The notes below the pieces were generated by a model. That model had not been told where the DNA came from, ran no database searches, and was given only the letters and a program-made list of their open reading frames with translations. The position numbers and the translations under genes were made by a program. Shown piece by piece: positions 1 through 7,963 of a DNA stretch of 64,000 nucleotides (position 1 is the first letter of the stretch; the number at the start of each line of letters is the position of its first letter). The stretch comes from Paracoccaceae bacterium (GTDB lineage Bacteria > Pseudomonadota > Alphaproteobacteria > Rhodobacterales > Rhodobacteraceae). The stretch lies in contig JAFWNM010000014.1 in NCBI GenBank assembly GCA_017510335.1, positions 1-64,000 of the forward strand, in the 5' to 3' direction.

Positions 1-1
1 A

Positions 2-1003
2 CAACTGATCGCGCCCAAATCCGTTGAGAGTGCGAAGCTCGAAGCCATCGCCACCGGCGAGGCACTGACCCGCGACCTGATCAACACCCCCGCATCCCAT
101 ATGGGCCCAGAGGAACTGGAGGCCGCCTTTGTCGGGCTGGGGCACAGGTTCGGTGCCGAAATATCGGTAATTTATGGCGATGAACTGCTGTATCACAACT
201 TCCCGCTTGTGCATGCGGTGGGGCGCGCCTCTGAACGAAGCCCGCGCCTGCTGGACATGCGCTGGGGCACACAAGGCCCGCAACTGACGCTTGTGGGCAA
301 GGGTGTCTGCTTTGACACAGGCGGGCTGAACCTGAAGCCCGGCGCGTCGATGGGGTTGATGAAAAAGGATATGGGCGGCGCAGCCACGGTTATGGGCCTT
401 GCACATATGATCATGTCCCAAGGCTGGCCCGTCCGCTTGCGCGTGATTGTTCCCGCCGTCGAAAACGCCGTTTCAGGCAATGCCATGCGCCCCGGCGATG
501 TGTTGTTGTCGCGCAAGGGCCTAAGCATCGAGGTCAATAACACAGACGCCGAAGGGCGGCTGGTGCTGGCCGATGCCCTGACCCTTGCGGATGAGGACAC
601 GCCCGACATGATTATCTGTATGGCCACGCTGACAGGTGCGGCGCGTGTGGCGGTCGGCCCCGATATTGCGCCGTTTTTCACACGCGACAGCGCCTTGAGT
701 GCGGCTTTGCTGCAGTCGGGCGATGCCGTGCGCGACCCGGTCTGGCCGTTGCCGCTGCATCCGGGGTATGAAGCCAATATCCAGCCCGGAATTGCAGATC
801 TGGACAATGCACCATCGGGCGGCATGGCGGGGGCCATTACGGCTGCATTATTCCTGCACAGGTTTGTCGAAAACACACCCCGTTTTGTGCATTTCGACAT
901 CTATGGCCATCAACCTGTCGCCGCCCCTGCCCGCCCCAAAGGCGGGGTTGGACAAGCAGCCCGCGCCCTGTTCGACGCCCTGCCAGCCGCGCTGAAGCTG
1001 TGA
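2..1003 (+). CDS. M17 leucyl aminopeptidase family protein (5' end missing)
   Basis: Cytosolic metallo-aminopeptidase that removes N-terminal residues from peptides. The reading frame is open from base 2, so the N-terminus lies outside the window and 333 residues are visible. The M17 signature NTDAEGRLVLADAL is intact around base 540, and the metal-site segment VGKGVCFDTGGLNLKP lies near base 295. The visible part corresponds to most of the catalytic C-terminal domain of the roughly 460-500-residue family. The stop overlaps the GTG start of the next gene by 4 bases (GTGA), which implies translational coupling with the NlpC/P60 gene. The exact peptide specificity cannot be read from sequence. 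Confidence 0.9.
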   Translation, partial: QLIAPKSVESAKLEAIATGEALTRDLINTPASHMGPEELEAAFVGLGHRFGAEISVIYGDELLYHNFPLVHAVGRASERSPRLLDMRWGTQGPQLTLVGKGVCFDTGGLNLKPGASMGLMKKDMGGAATVMGLAHMIMSQGWPVRLRVIVPAVENAVSGNAMRPGDVLLSRKGLSIEVNNTDAEGRLVLADALTLADEDTPDMIICMATLTGAARVAVGPDIAPFFTRDSALSAALLQSGDAVRDPVWPLPLHPGYEANIQPGIADLDNAPSGGMAGAITAALFLHRFVENTPRFVHFDIYGHQPVAAPARPKGGVGQAARALFDALPAALKL

Positions 1004-1833
1004 ACGACCCGCGCCTGACACCATTCAGCGGGCGTGTTGCCCTTGATGTCATGCGCCCGCTGCCCGATGGCGCGCAGTTCACCACCGGAACGCCCCTGCG
1101 CGCAGGCGGCGCTGTGGCGGACCTGTTGCGCACGCCGGGCGGCCCGCGCGACAGACAGGTTTTGCGCGGCGCAGGCCTGACAATGATTGACCAGCGCGAC
1201 GGATACAGCTTCGTGCAGCTTCATGCCGACGGGTATTGCGGCTGGCTGCGCGACACAGCGCTTGCGCCCGATCACGCCGTCAGCCACCGGGTGCGCAGCC
1301 GCGCAACGCATCTGTATTCCCGGCCGGACCTGAAAAGCCCGGAAACCGGCGCGCTTTCCATGAATGCGCAGCTTTTGATCACGGATCAGGACGGGGCGTT
1401 CCTGCGCGCATCCTGCGGGGGCTGGGTGCCGGTGCAACATTTGGCCACGCTGGACCACCCTGAATCCGACCCCGTTACCGTGGCGCAAATGCTGCTGGGC
1501 ACGCCATACCTGTGGGGGGGCAATTCGTCGGGTGGTATTGATTGCTCTGGACTGGTGCAGGTGGCCTTCCATGCCTGTGGGCTGCCTTGCCCCGCCGACA
1601 GTGACCTGCAGGCGACTGCCTTTGGCCCCGCGCTGCCAGACGGCACCAGCGCGCAACGCGGGGATTTACTGTTCTGGCGCGGTCATGTGGCGCTTGTCAG
1701 CGACGCCGAAACCGTTCTGCACGCGAATGCGCACACAATGTCGGTGGCCTATGAAGGGCGCTGTGCCGCACTGGACAGGATTGCGCCGGATGCGCCGTTC
1801 GTGGCGCATATCCGCCCGCCCGCAGGCGCATGA
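1000..1833 (+). CDS. NlpC/P60 family cell-wall peptidase with N-terminal SH3-like region
   Basis: Predicted gamma-D-glutamyl-type endopeptidase acting on murein peptides (277 aa). The C-terminal NlpC/P60 domain has the expected triad: Cys182 in GGIDCSGLVQ, His229 in GHVALVSD and His241 downstream. The region before it (about residues 30-150) looks like bacterial SH3 domains, as in dipeptidyl-peptidase VI-like enzymes. No signal peptide is evident, so it may act on recycled muropeptides in the cytoplasm, which would fit its coupling to an aminopeptidase. It starts at a GTG that overlaps the upstream stop. Family assignment is firm; the substrate is inferred. Confidence 0.87.
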   Translation: MNDPRLTPFSGRVALDVMRPLPDGAQFTTGTPLRAGGAVADLLRTPGGPRDRQVLRGAGLTMIDQRDGYSFVQLHADGYCGWLRDTALAPDHAVSHRVRSRATHLYSRPDLKSPETGALSMNAQLLITDQDGAFLRASCGGWVPVQHLATLDHPESDPVTVAQMLLGTPYLWGGNSSGGIDCSGLVQVAFHACGLPCPADSDLQATAFGPALPDGTSAQRGDLLFWRGHVALVSDAETVLHANAHTMSVAYEGRCAALDRIAPDAPFVAHIRPPAGA

Positions 1834-1951
1834 ACAGCGCCGCGCGCGCGGGCCGCCTATAGCTATTTCTTATTCAACGGCACGCGCTTCAAAATTGCGC
1901 CGTGCTGGCGCGCATGGGATCAAGAAACCCTGTTCCATCAAGGAGGTTTCC

Positions 1952-2683
1952 ATGACCGCGCCAAAAACCGCGCTTGTTATTTCTGCCCATGCCGCCGATT
2001 TCGTCTGGCGCTGCGGGGGCGCTATCGCGCTGCATGCAGAAATGGGCTATCAGGTCACTGTGGCGTGCCTGTCATTCGGGGAACGTGGCGAAAGCGCGCG
2101 CCTGTGGAAAGAAGGTAAAACCCTGGACGAGGTGAAGGCCAACCGCCGCGCCGAGGCAGAAGCCGCCGCCGACGTGCTGGGCGTGCATCATCTGGAATGC
2201 TTCGATCTGGGCGATTACCCGCTGCATCTGGAACAAGACGACAAGATGCGTCTGGTTGACCTGATCCGCAAGGTGCAGCCTGCCTTCATGCTTAGCCACA
2301 GCCAGTATGACCCTTATAATACCGACCACATGTATACGACCCAGATCGCGCTGGAAACGCGCATGATCGCGCAAGCCTGGGGCCATAACCCCGGCGAAAA
2401 GGTACTGGGCGCGCCGCAGCTTTACCTGTTTGAACCCCACCAGACCGAACAGATGGGCTGGAAGCCGGATACATTTCTGGACATCACCCCTGTCTGGGAC
2501 AAGAAACGCGCGGCCATGGAACATATGAACGGGCAGGTGCATTTGTGGGACTATTACACCCGCGTTGCCCAACAGCGCGCCAACCATTTCAAGCGCAATT
2601 CGGGCGGCATGTCGGGCGGGCGTGACTGCAAATATGCCGAAGGGTTCCAATCCATCTTTCCGCGCACAGTGGACGAACTTTAA
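1952..2683 (+). CDS. galB: PIG-L family 4-oxalomesaconate hydratase (GalB-like)
   Basis: Predicted zinc-dependent hydratase converting 4-oxalomesaconate to 4-carboxy-4-hydroxy-2-oxoadipate in the gallate / protocatechuate 4,5-cleavage route (243 aa). The fold is PIG-L/LmbE, but the usual N-terminal HPDDE motif reads HAADF. As I recall, the hydratase subgroup (Pseudomonas putida GalB) carries a similar HxADF. Further conserved segments are CLSFGERGES, DIGDYP-like DLGDYPLHL and DPYNTDH. The ATG at 1952 follows a strong AGGAGG (1941-1946); the open frame extends further upstream without support. The galC- and galD-like neighbours make the hydratase role likely, although a deacetylase cannot be excluded from the fold alone. 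Confidence 0.8.
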   Translation: MTAPKTALVISAHAADFVWRCGGAIALHAEMGYQVTVACLSFGERGESARLWKEGKTLDEVKANRRAEAEAAADVLGVHHLECFDLGDYPLHLEQDDKMRLVDLIRKVQPAFMLSHSQYDPYNTDHMYTTQIALETRMIAQAWGHNPGEKVLGAPQLYLFEPHQTEQMGWKPDTFLDITPVWDKKRAAMEHMNGQVHLWDYYTRVAQQRANHFKRNSGGMSGGRDCKYAEGFQSIFPRTVDEL

Positions 2684-2695
2684 GGAACGGACAGC

Positions 2696-3661
2696 ATGAC
2701 GCACCCCACCAATCCAGGCTTCGATATCGCCCATCTGGGCCATGTCGAAATGCTGACTGACAGGTTCGATGACAGCCTTGATTTCTTCACCCGCGTCTAT
2801 GGTCTGAAACTGTCCGGGCAGGATGAAAACAGCGCCTATCTGCGTGCCTGGGACGATTACGAATTCTGCACGCTGAAACTGACGCGCGCCACCACCACGG
2901 GCGTGGGCCATATCGGGTATCGCGCGGCCAGCCCCGACGCGCTGGCGCGGCGCGTGGCCGTGATCGAGGCGTCGGGCTACAAGGTGCATGGCTGGGTTGA
3001 CGGCGATGACAGCCACGGGCGCGCCTTCCGGTTTGAAGACCCGTTTGGCCATGTTTTTGAAATCTATTACGACACCCGCCGCGCCGCACCCGATGACGCC
3101 GACAAACCCGCCCTAAAAAACACCGCCAGCGCATTTACAGGCGCCGCCCCGCGCCGCATTGACCACCTGAACCTTCTGGCCGCCGATGTCACCGAATTCC
3201 GGCGTTTCATGGAAACCTGTCTGGGCAGCCGTGTGACGGAATACATCCAGCTGGACAATGGCCGCATCGGGGGGTGCTGGTTCACCATCAATAACAAAAC
3301 CTATGATCTGGCCTGCACCGAAGAACACGGGGGCGGACATGCGCGCCTGCACCATGTCACCTATGCCACCGACCAGCGCGAGGATATCTTGCGCGCCGCC
3401 GATATTTTCCTGCAAAACGGGGTGCATATCGAAACCGGCCCGCACAAGCACGCCATTCAGGGCACGTTTTTCCTGTATGTCTGGGAACCCGCCGGAAACC
3501 GGGTCGAACTGGCGAATGCAGGCGCACGCCTGATCCTTGCACCCGACTGGGAACCTGTCTGCTGGACCGAAAGCGACCGCAAGAAGGGGCAGGCCTGGGG
3601 GCTGAAAACCATTGAGACCTTCCACACCCATGGCACCCCGCCAGTGCCACAGAAAGGCTGA
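2696..3661 (+). CDS. VOC-family type I extradiol ring-cleavage dioxygenase
   Basis: Predicted Fe(II) extradiol dioxygenase (321 aa) opening a catecholic or gallate-like ring. Two tandem VOC domains are visible: residues 10-130, and a catalytic one from about 152 to 295. The 2-His-1-carboxylate triad appears intact: His157 (RRIDHLNL), His220 (LHHVTYAT) and Glu271 (GNRVELA). Likely acid-base residues His252 and Tyr261 are also present. It starts 12 bases after the galB-like stop and ends 3 bases before the galC-like gene, so it belongs to that operon. Family and chemistry are well supported. The substrate is unknown; the neighbours suggest a ring whose cleavage yields 4-oxalomesaconate or a related compound. 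Confidence 0.83.
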   Translation: MTHPTNPGFDIAHLGHVEMLTDRFDDSLDFFTRVYGLKLSGQDENSAYLRAWDDYEFCTLKLTRATTTGVGHIGYRAASPDALARRVAVIEASGYKVHGWVDGDDSHGRAFRFEDPFGHVFEIYYDTRRAAPDDADKPALKNTASAFTGAAPRRIDHLNLLAADVTEFRRFMETCLGSRVTEYIQLDNGRIGGCWFTINNKTYDLACTEEHGGGHARLHHVTYATDQREDILRAADIFLQNGVHIETGPHKHAIQGTFFLYVWEPAGNRVELANAGARLILAPDWEPVCWTESDRKKGQAWGLKTIETFHTHGTPPVPQKG

Positions 3662-3664
3662 TAT

Positions 3665-4336
3665 ATGTCTGTTGTCGTTCAGAATATTCCGCGCGCGGAC
3701 CGCGCAATCATTGACGCGCTGGGCCGTGCGGGCGCGGCCACTGTGCACGAAGCGCAGGGGCGCACAGGCTGTCTGGCGTCCTATATGCGTCCCATTTGGC
3801 GCGGTGCACGGATTGCGGGATCAGCCGTGACGATCAGCGCACCGCCGGGGGATAACTGGATGCTGCATGTCGCCATAGAGCAATTGCAGGACGGCGACAT
3901 TCTGGTTCTGGCGCCCACCAGCCCCTGCGATACCGGCTATTTCGGGGATCTTCTGGCCACCAGTGCCATGGCGCGCGGGTGTCGCGGGTTGATCATCGAT
4001 GCAGGCGTGCGCGATGTGGCGGATTTGCAGGATATGGGCTTTCCGGTCTGGTCCAAGGCCATTTCTGCCCAAGGCACGGTGAAGGAAACGCTTGGGTCGG
4101 TGAATGTGTCGATTGTCTGCGCAGGACAGGCCATCGCGGCCGGTGACGTGATTATTGCCGATGATGATGGCGTGGTCGTCGTGCCACAGGCGCAGGCGCA
4201 GGATGTGGCTGCAAAGGCCCAGACACGGCTGGACGCGGAAGAGGCCAAACGCACGCGGCTGGCCGCTGGCGAACTGGGGCTGGATATCTACAATATGCGC
4301 GCAAAACTGGCCGAGAAGGGCCTGAAATATATTTAG
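3665..4336 (+). CDS. galC: 4-carboxy-4-hydroxy-2-oxoadipate aldolase / oxaloacetate decarboxylase (LigK/GalC-like, RraA family)
   Basis: Predicted class II aldolase splitting 4-carboxy-4-hydroxy-2-oxoadipate into pyruvate and oxaloacetate (223 aa). It has the RraA-like fold with the GDLLA loop (94-98) and the adjacent Arg116-Asp117 (DAGVRDV) used for substrate and metal binding in HMG/CHA aldolases. It ends with the C-terminal extension found in LigK-type enzymes rather than in short RraA proteins. It lies 3 bases after the dioxygenase gene. A stem-loop follows immediately, before the galD-like gene. The assignment rests on family plus pathway context. Confidence 0.87.
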   Translation: MSVVVQNIPRADRAIIDALGRAGAATVHEAQGRTGCLASYMRPIWRGARIAGSAVTISAPPGDNWMLHVAIEQLQDGDILVLAPTSPCDTGYFGDLLATSAMARGCRGLIIDAGVRDVADLQDMGFPVWSKAISAQGTVKETLGSVNVSIVCAGQAIAAGDVIIADDDGVVVVPQAQAQDVAAKAQTRLDAEEAKRTRLAAGELGLDIYNMRAKLAEKGLKYI

Positions 4337-4342
4337 GTGATC

Positions 4343-4361
4343 AGGGGGCGTTCCGCCCCCT
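4343..4361 (+). terminator. GC-rich stem-loop between galC-like and galD-like genes
   Basis: Perfect 8-bp stem (AGGGGGCG / CGCCCCCT) with a 3-base loop, 6 bases after the galC-like stop. No T-run follows, so it may attenuate or stabilise the transcript rather than end it. Confidence 0.5.
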
Positions 4362-4420
4362 CTTTGGCGCTGCCAAATTCACCCCCTGAGAGTATTTTTT
4401 GGCAAGATGAAGGGCCAGTC

Positions 4421-5503
4421 ATGCGTGATTTCGGACAAGCGGGTATTCCTTGCCTTTGGATGCGGGGGGGCACGTCCAAGGGGGCCTATCTGCTGGCCAC
4501 GGACCTGCCGCAGGAGGTTGCCGCGCGCGATGCCGTGTTGCTGGGCCTGATGGGCAGCCCTGACCCGCGCCAAATTGACGGCATGGGCGGGGGCGATCCG
4601 CTGACGTCAAAGGTTGCCATCCTGTCGCCGTCGACGCGCGATGATGCGGATGTGGATTACCTGTTCCTGCAGGTGTTTGTGGACCGTGCATTGGTGTCCG
4701 ATGCGCAGGGCTGCGGCAATATTCTGGCCGGTGTCGGCCCTGCGGCCATTGAACGCGGGTTGGTGCGCGCGCAAAATGGTGAAACGCCCGTACGCATTCA
4801 CATGCGCAATACAGGCGAAGTGGCGCTGGCGCGCGTGCAAACGCCTGAGGGCCAGGTGTCCTACGCAGGTGATACGGCCATTGACGGGGTTCCCGGCCAT
4901 CATGCGGCCCTGCCCTTGTTGTTTGACAACATTGCCGGGTCCATGTGCGGGGCGCTGCTGCCGACGGGAAATGTTGTGGATGTGGTGAAAGATATCGAGG
5001 TGACCTGCATTGACAACGGCATGCCGATCGTGGTGCTGCGCGCCGCTGATTTCGGCATTACCGGGCAGGAAAGCCGCGAGGATCTGGACGCCAATGGTGA
5101 GTTGAAATCGCGGCTGGAGGAGATTCGCCTGGCTATTGGCCCCATGATGAATCTGGGCGATGTGCGCGAAAAATCCGTGCCGAAAATGACGCTGGTTTCC
5201 GAACCTGCGGCGGGCGGGGCCATTGCAACCCGCAGTTTCATCCCGCATCGCTGCCATGCAACGATTGGTGTCTTCGCGGCTGTTTCTGTGGCCACGGCCT
5301 GCACCCTGCCGGGCAGTGTTGCCTATCCTTTGGCGCGCAGGCCCAAAGATGGCCGTTACAGCATAGAACACCCCACAGGTGCCGCAGATGTGTTGGTTGA
5401 AACCGGGACTGACGGCACAGTAACGCGCGCAGGCGTCATGCGCACAACCCGCAAGATTTTTGACGGGCTGGTGTTCCCCGTCCCCGCCCGGTCCCCGGAC
5501 TGA
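4421..5503 (+). CDS. galD: 4-oxalomesaconate tautomerase (GalD-like, PrpF family)
   Basis: Predicted cofactor-free isomerase interconverting keto and enol forms of 4-oxalomesaconate (360 aa). PrpF/DAP-epimerase-like fold. The N-terminal IPCLWMRGGTSKGAYLLATDLP segment is characteristic of the family, and the second half carries GALLPTGNVVD. The ATG at 4421 was chosen because the frame upstream runs through the intergenic stem-loop. With the galB- and galC-like genes it completes the lower part of the 4-oxalomesaconate pathway. PrpF proteins acting on methylaconitate are similar, so the specificity comes from the neighbours. Confidence 0.85.
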   Translation: MRDFGQAGIPCLWMRGGTSKGAYLLATDLPQEVAARDAVLLGLMGSPDPRQIDGMGGGDPLTSKVAILSPSTRDDADVDYLFLQVFVDRALVSDAQGCGNILAGVGPAAIERGLVRAQNGETPVRIHMRNTGEVALARVQTPEGQVSYAGDTAIDGVPGHHAALPLLFDNIAGSMCGALLPTGNVVDVVKDIEVTCIDNGMPIVVLRAADFGITGQESREDLDANGELKSRLEEIRLAIGPMMNLGDVREKSVPKMTLVSEPAAGGAIATRSFIPHRCHATIGVFAAVSVATACTLPGSVAYPLARRPKDGRYSIEHPTGAADVLVETGTDGTVTRAGVMRTTRKIFDGLVFPVPARSPD

Positions 5504-5521
5504 CACCAACCCCGGTTGGCA

Positions 5522-5547
5522 AATGGGGCCTGTTGGCCCCATTTTTT
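5522..5547 (+). terminator. Rho-independent terminator after galD-like gene
   Basis: Perfect stem AATGGGGCC / GGCCCCATT with loop TGTT, followed by a T-run. It lies between convergent genes and its T-run touches the stop codon of the minus-strand amidohydrolase gene. Confidence 0.85.
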
Positions 5548-6427
5548 ATTCCATGAGCTTGAGCAAGCGCGCGGCGTTTTCCTTCAGGATCAGCGGGCGC
5601 ACTTCTTCGCGGATGTTCAGCTCTGCAAAGTCGCTCAGCCAGCGGTCCGGGGTGATGGCGGGCCAGTCGGACCCGAACAGCATTTTGCGTTTCAGCAATG
5701 TGTTGGCATAGTGGATGAAGATCGGCGGGAAGTATTTTGGCGCCCAGCCCGACATGTCGATATAAACATTGGGTTTATGCTGCGCCACAGACAGACCTTC
5801 TTCTGTCCAGGGAAAGGACGGATGCGCCAGAACGATGGATGTATCTGGGAAATCCACTGCGACATCATCGATATGCATGGGGTTTGAGTATTTCAGCCGC
5901 ATGCCCATTCCGCCGCGCATGCCCGACCCGACCCCGGTTTGCCCTGTATGGAACAGCATGATCGCGCCTTCGTCGGCGATGGCTTCATACAAGGGGTAGG
6001 CCATGCGGTCATTGGGAAAGAAGCCCTGCATGGTGGGGTGGAACTTGAACCCCTTGACCCCGAATTCACGCACCAGACGGCGGGCTTCGCGCGCGCCCAG
6101 TTTGCCCTTGGCGGGATCAATCGATGCAAAGGGAATCAGAATGTCGGAATTCGCGGCGCAAAGTTCCGCGATTTCTTCGTTTGTATGGCGGTAAAAGCCG
6201 GTTTCGCGTTCGGCATCGACGCCAAAAATCACGGCGGCAATCTTGCGCGCACGGTAATATTCGGCCGTTTGCGGGACAGTGGGCAGCATGCCGTCAACCC
6301 CGGCGGGGTTCTTGAAATAGGCGGCCATGCCTTGTTGGAATTCATTATAGCCATCGTCGCGGTGGCAGTTGCACGGTTCTTCGGCATGGGTATGAAAGTC
6401 GATTGCGACAATCTCGTCCAGGTTCAT
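5546..6427 (-). CDS. Amidohydrolase family, probable 4-hydroxyphenyl-beta-ketoacyl-CoA hydrolase (CouO-like)
   Basis: Amidohydrolase-2 superfamily enzyme (293 aa) with likely metal ligands His12 and His14 (DFHTH) and further conserved FHPTMQG, FHTGQTG, AHPSFPW and GSDWP segments. From memory it closely resembles proteins annotated as 4-hydroxyphenyl-beta-ketoacyl-CoA hydrolase. Those act in CoA-dependent beta-oxidative hydroxycinnamate degradation, as proposed for CouO of Rhodococcus jostii. It is downstream of the crotonase gene on the same strand (49 bases apart), opposite a feruloyl-CoA synthetase gene. The role is inferred from similarity and context. LigI-type lactonase is a less likely alternative. 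Confidence 0.72.
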   Translation of the reverse strand: MNLDEIVAIDFHTHAEEPCNCHRDDGYNEFQQGMAAYFKNPAGVDGMLPTVPQTAEYYRARKIAAVIFGVDAERETGFYRHTNEEIAELCAANSDILIPFASIDPAKGKLGAREARRLVREFGVKGFKFHPTMQGFFPNDRMAYPLYEAIADEGAIMLFHTGQTGVGSGMRGGMGMRLKYSNPMHIDDVAVDFPDTSIVLAHPSFPWTEEGLSVAQHKPNVYIDMSGWAPKYFPPIFIHYANTLLKRKMLFGSDWPAITPDRWLSDFAELNIREEVRPLILKENAARLLKLME

Positions 6428-6476
6428 GGGATGATCCTTTGGCAGACAATTTGAATACTGGCAGGACGCATATGCG

Positions 6477-7268
6477 TCACTGCGCGTCGGGGGCTTTCAG
6501 GCGCGCCGTGCGCTTTTCCAGAAAGTCGCGCAGGCGCAGTTTTGCTTCGGGGGTTTCCGAGGTCAGCGCCGACACCACCGATTCGGTGAACAAGCCATCT
6601 TCTACCGACATTTCGGCAATGCGCGGCAGGGCGTTCAGCACTGCATAATTCGACAATGGCGCGTTCGATGCGGCCTTGCGCGCAAGGTCCATCGCGGTTT
6701 CCAGTGCGCGCCCTTTGGGCACGACATAGGACACGCCGCCCCATTGTTCCATCTGGGCGGGCGACACTGTGCGCCCTGTCAGCATCATGTCTGTCATGCG
6801 TGCAGCCCCGATCAGGCGGCCCACGCGGACAGACCCGCCCCCGCCCACGAAAATGCCGCGCTGGCCTTCGGGCAGGCCGAAAAACGTGCTTTCGTCAGCC
6901 ACGCGAATATGGGTCGCCGCAGCCAGTTCGAACCCGCCGCCCACCACCGCACCATGCAGCGCGGAAATGAACGGTATTTCACCGCGTTCGAATTCAGTGA
7001 ACACCGCGTGCCAGCGCCGCGACCCCTGGATCGCTTCGAATAGCGGTTTTTCCCTATGCTCGGCCAGGTCCAGACCAGCGCAAAAATGATCGCCCGCGCC
7101 GTGAATAACCGCTGCGCGCGCTTCTGCACGCGCGCGGGTGGCCGCCACATGCAGGGCCTCTACCAGCCGGTCGGAAATGGCGTTGCGCTTCTCGGGCCGG
7201 TTCAGGCCGATGACGGCAATTTCGCCCTGAAGCTCATAGGTTACAAGCGCTTGCGTGGTGCCGTCCAT
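6477..7268 (-). CDS. Crotonase / enoyl-CoA hydratase family, probable hydroxycinnamoyl-CoA hydratase(-lyase)
   Basis: Crotonase-fold enzyme (263 aa) expected to hydrate the side-chain double bond of coumaroyl- or feruloyl-CoA, possibly followed by retro-aldol cleavage. The oxyanion-hole regions (FCAGLDL and HGAVVGGG) are present. Both positions equivalent to the two catalytic glutamates of enoyl-CoA hydratase appear to be Glu (GGGFELA and LPEGQ). The start is the ATG at 7268, preceded by a GGAGGGAAAG ribosome binding site. It is divergent from a MarR gene, with inverted repeats between them. Whether it is a pure hydratase or a hydratase-lyase cannot be decided from sequence. Confidence 0.78.
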   Translation of the reverse strand: MDGTTQALVTYELQGEIAVIGLNRPEKRNAISDRLVEALHVAATRARAEARAAVIHGAGDHFCAGLDLAEHREKPLFEAIQGSRRWHAVFTEFERGEIPFISALHGAVVGGGFELAAATHIRVADESTFFGLPEGQRGIFVGGGGSVRVGRLIGAARMTDMMLTGRTVSPAQMEQWGGVSYVVPKGRALETAMDLARKAASNAPLSNYAVLNALPRIAEMSVEDGLFTESVVSALTSETPEAKLRLRDFLEKRTARLKAPDAQ

Positions 7269-7308
7269 CTTTCCCTCCTGTGTGGTCGGGTTCCATATTG
7301 CAGAAATA

Positions 7309-7340
7309 CGTTACTTAGTAAACAGTATTGTAAGGTAACG
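7309..7340. promoter_or_regulatory. Candidate MarR operator between crotonase and marR genes
   Basis: CGTTAC at 7309-7314 is inverted as GTAACG at 7335-7340; with one bulge the arms extend to CGTTACTTA / TAAGGTAACG. Inside the left arm TTACT-T-AGTAA (7311-7321) is itself a perfect palindrome. The site lies in the divergent promoter region. The link to the MarR protein is inferred. Confidence 0.5.
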
Positions 7341-7410
7341 ATCAACCTGCTAATCATATGACAGGCACCGACGCCCTGCCTGCCCCCTGCCAAACGTGCC
7401 GGATGATGAC

Positions 7411-7893
7411 ATGCGAAATACCTTGAAACAGGACATGCCTGGCGAAGATGCTGCAGATCGCAGCATTGAAACGCTTTTCGGATACAACCTGAAGCGCGCT
7501 TACATGATTTTCCGGGATGATTTTCGCCACGGGGTCGAAGGGGCGGGTATTTCGCCGCGCACCATGACCGTTCTTGGCCTTATTGTTGACTGTCCCCAGA
7601 TCACGCAAAGCGATGTGGCGCGCCAACTTGGGATCGAACGCTCCGGTCTGGTAGCGATCATCGATGATCTGGAACAAGGCGGGTTGGTGCGCCGCGAGGC
7701 CGTGCCCGGTGACAGGCGGTCGCAAGCCCTGTTGCCGACACCGCAAGGGCGTCAGAAGCTTGAAACCACCATGGCGCAGGCACGGGCGCGCGAAAAACAA
7801 CTGCTTTCGGCGTTCAGCCCGCAGGAACAAGCGCAGTTTCTTGACCTGTTGCATCGACTGCGGCGCAGTTGCGAAAACGAAACCCAGTCCTGA
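7411..7893 (+). CDS. MarR family transcriptional regulator
   Basis: Winged-helix regulator (160 aa from the ATG at 7411; an in-frame GTG at 7396 would add five residues). The MarR helix-turn-helix and wing are clear in the segments QSDVARQLGIERSGLVAIIDDLEQ and REAVPGDRRSQALLPTPQG. It is divergent from the crotonase gene and directly upstream of the feruloyl-CoA synthetase gene. In other bacteria MarR proteins such as CouR or FerR respond to hydroxycinnamoyl-CoA, so a similar role is likely here. The ligand is inferred from context. Confidence 0.85.
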   Translation: MRNTLKQDMPGEDAADRSIETLFGYNLKRAYMIFRDDFRHGVEGAGISPRTMTVLGLIVDCPQITQSDVARQLGIERSGLVAIIDDLEQGGLVRREAVPGDRRSQALLPTPQGRQKLETTMAQARAREKQLLSAFSPQEQAQFLDLLHRLRRSCENETQS

Positions 7894-7963
7894 CCCCGCA
7901 CCACACGCCAGCGCCCCCCCTTGCCCCGCCCGCGGCCCAAACACACCCGGAGAACGCACCACA

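Noticed and set aside
5546-6427. LigI (2-pyrone-4,6-dicarboxylate lactonase)
   Set aside because: Same superfamily and near aromatic genes, but the conserved stretches and the pairing with crotonase and Fcs fit the CouO-like group better.
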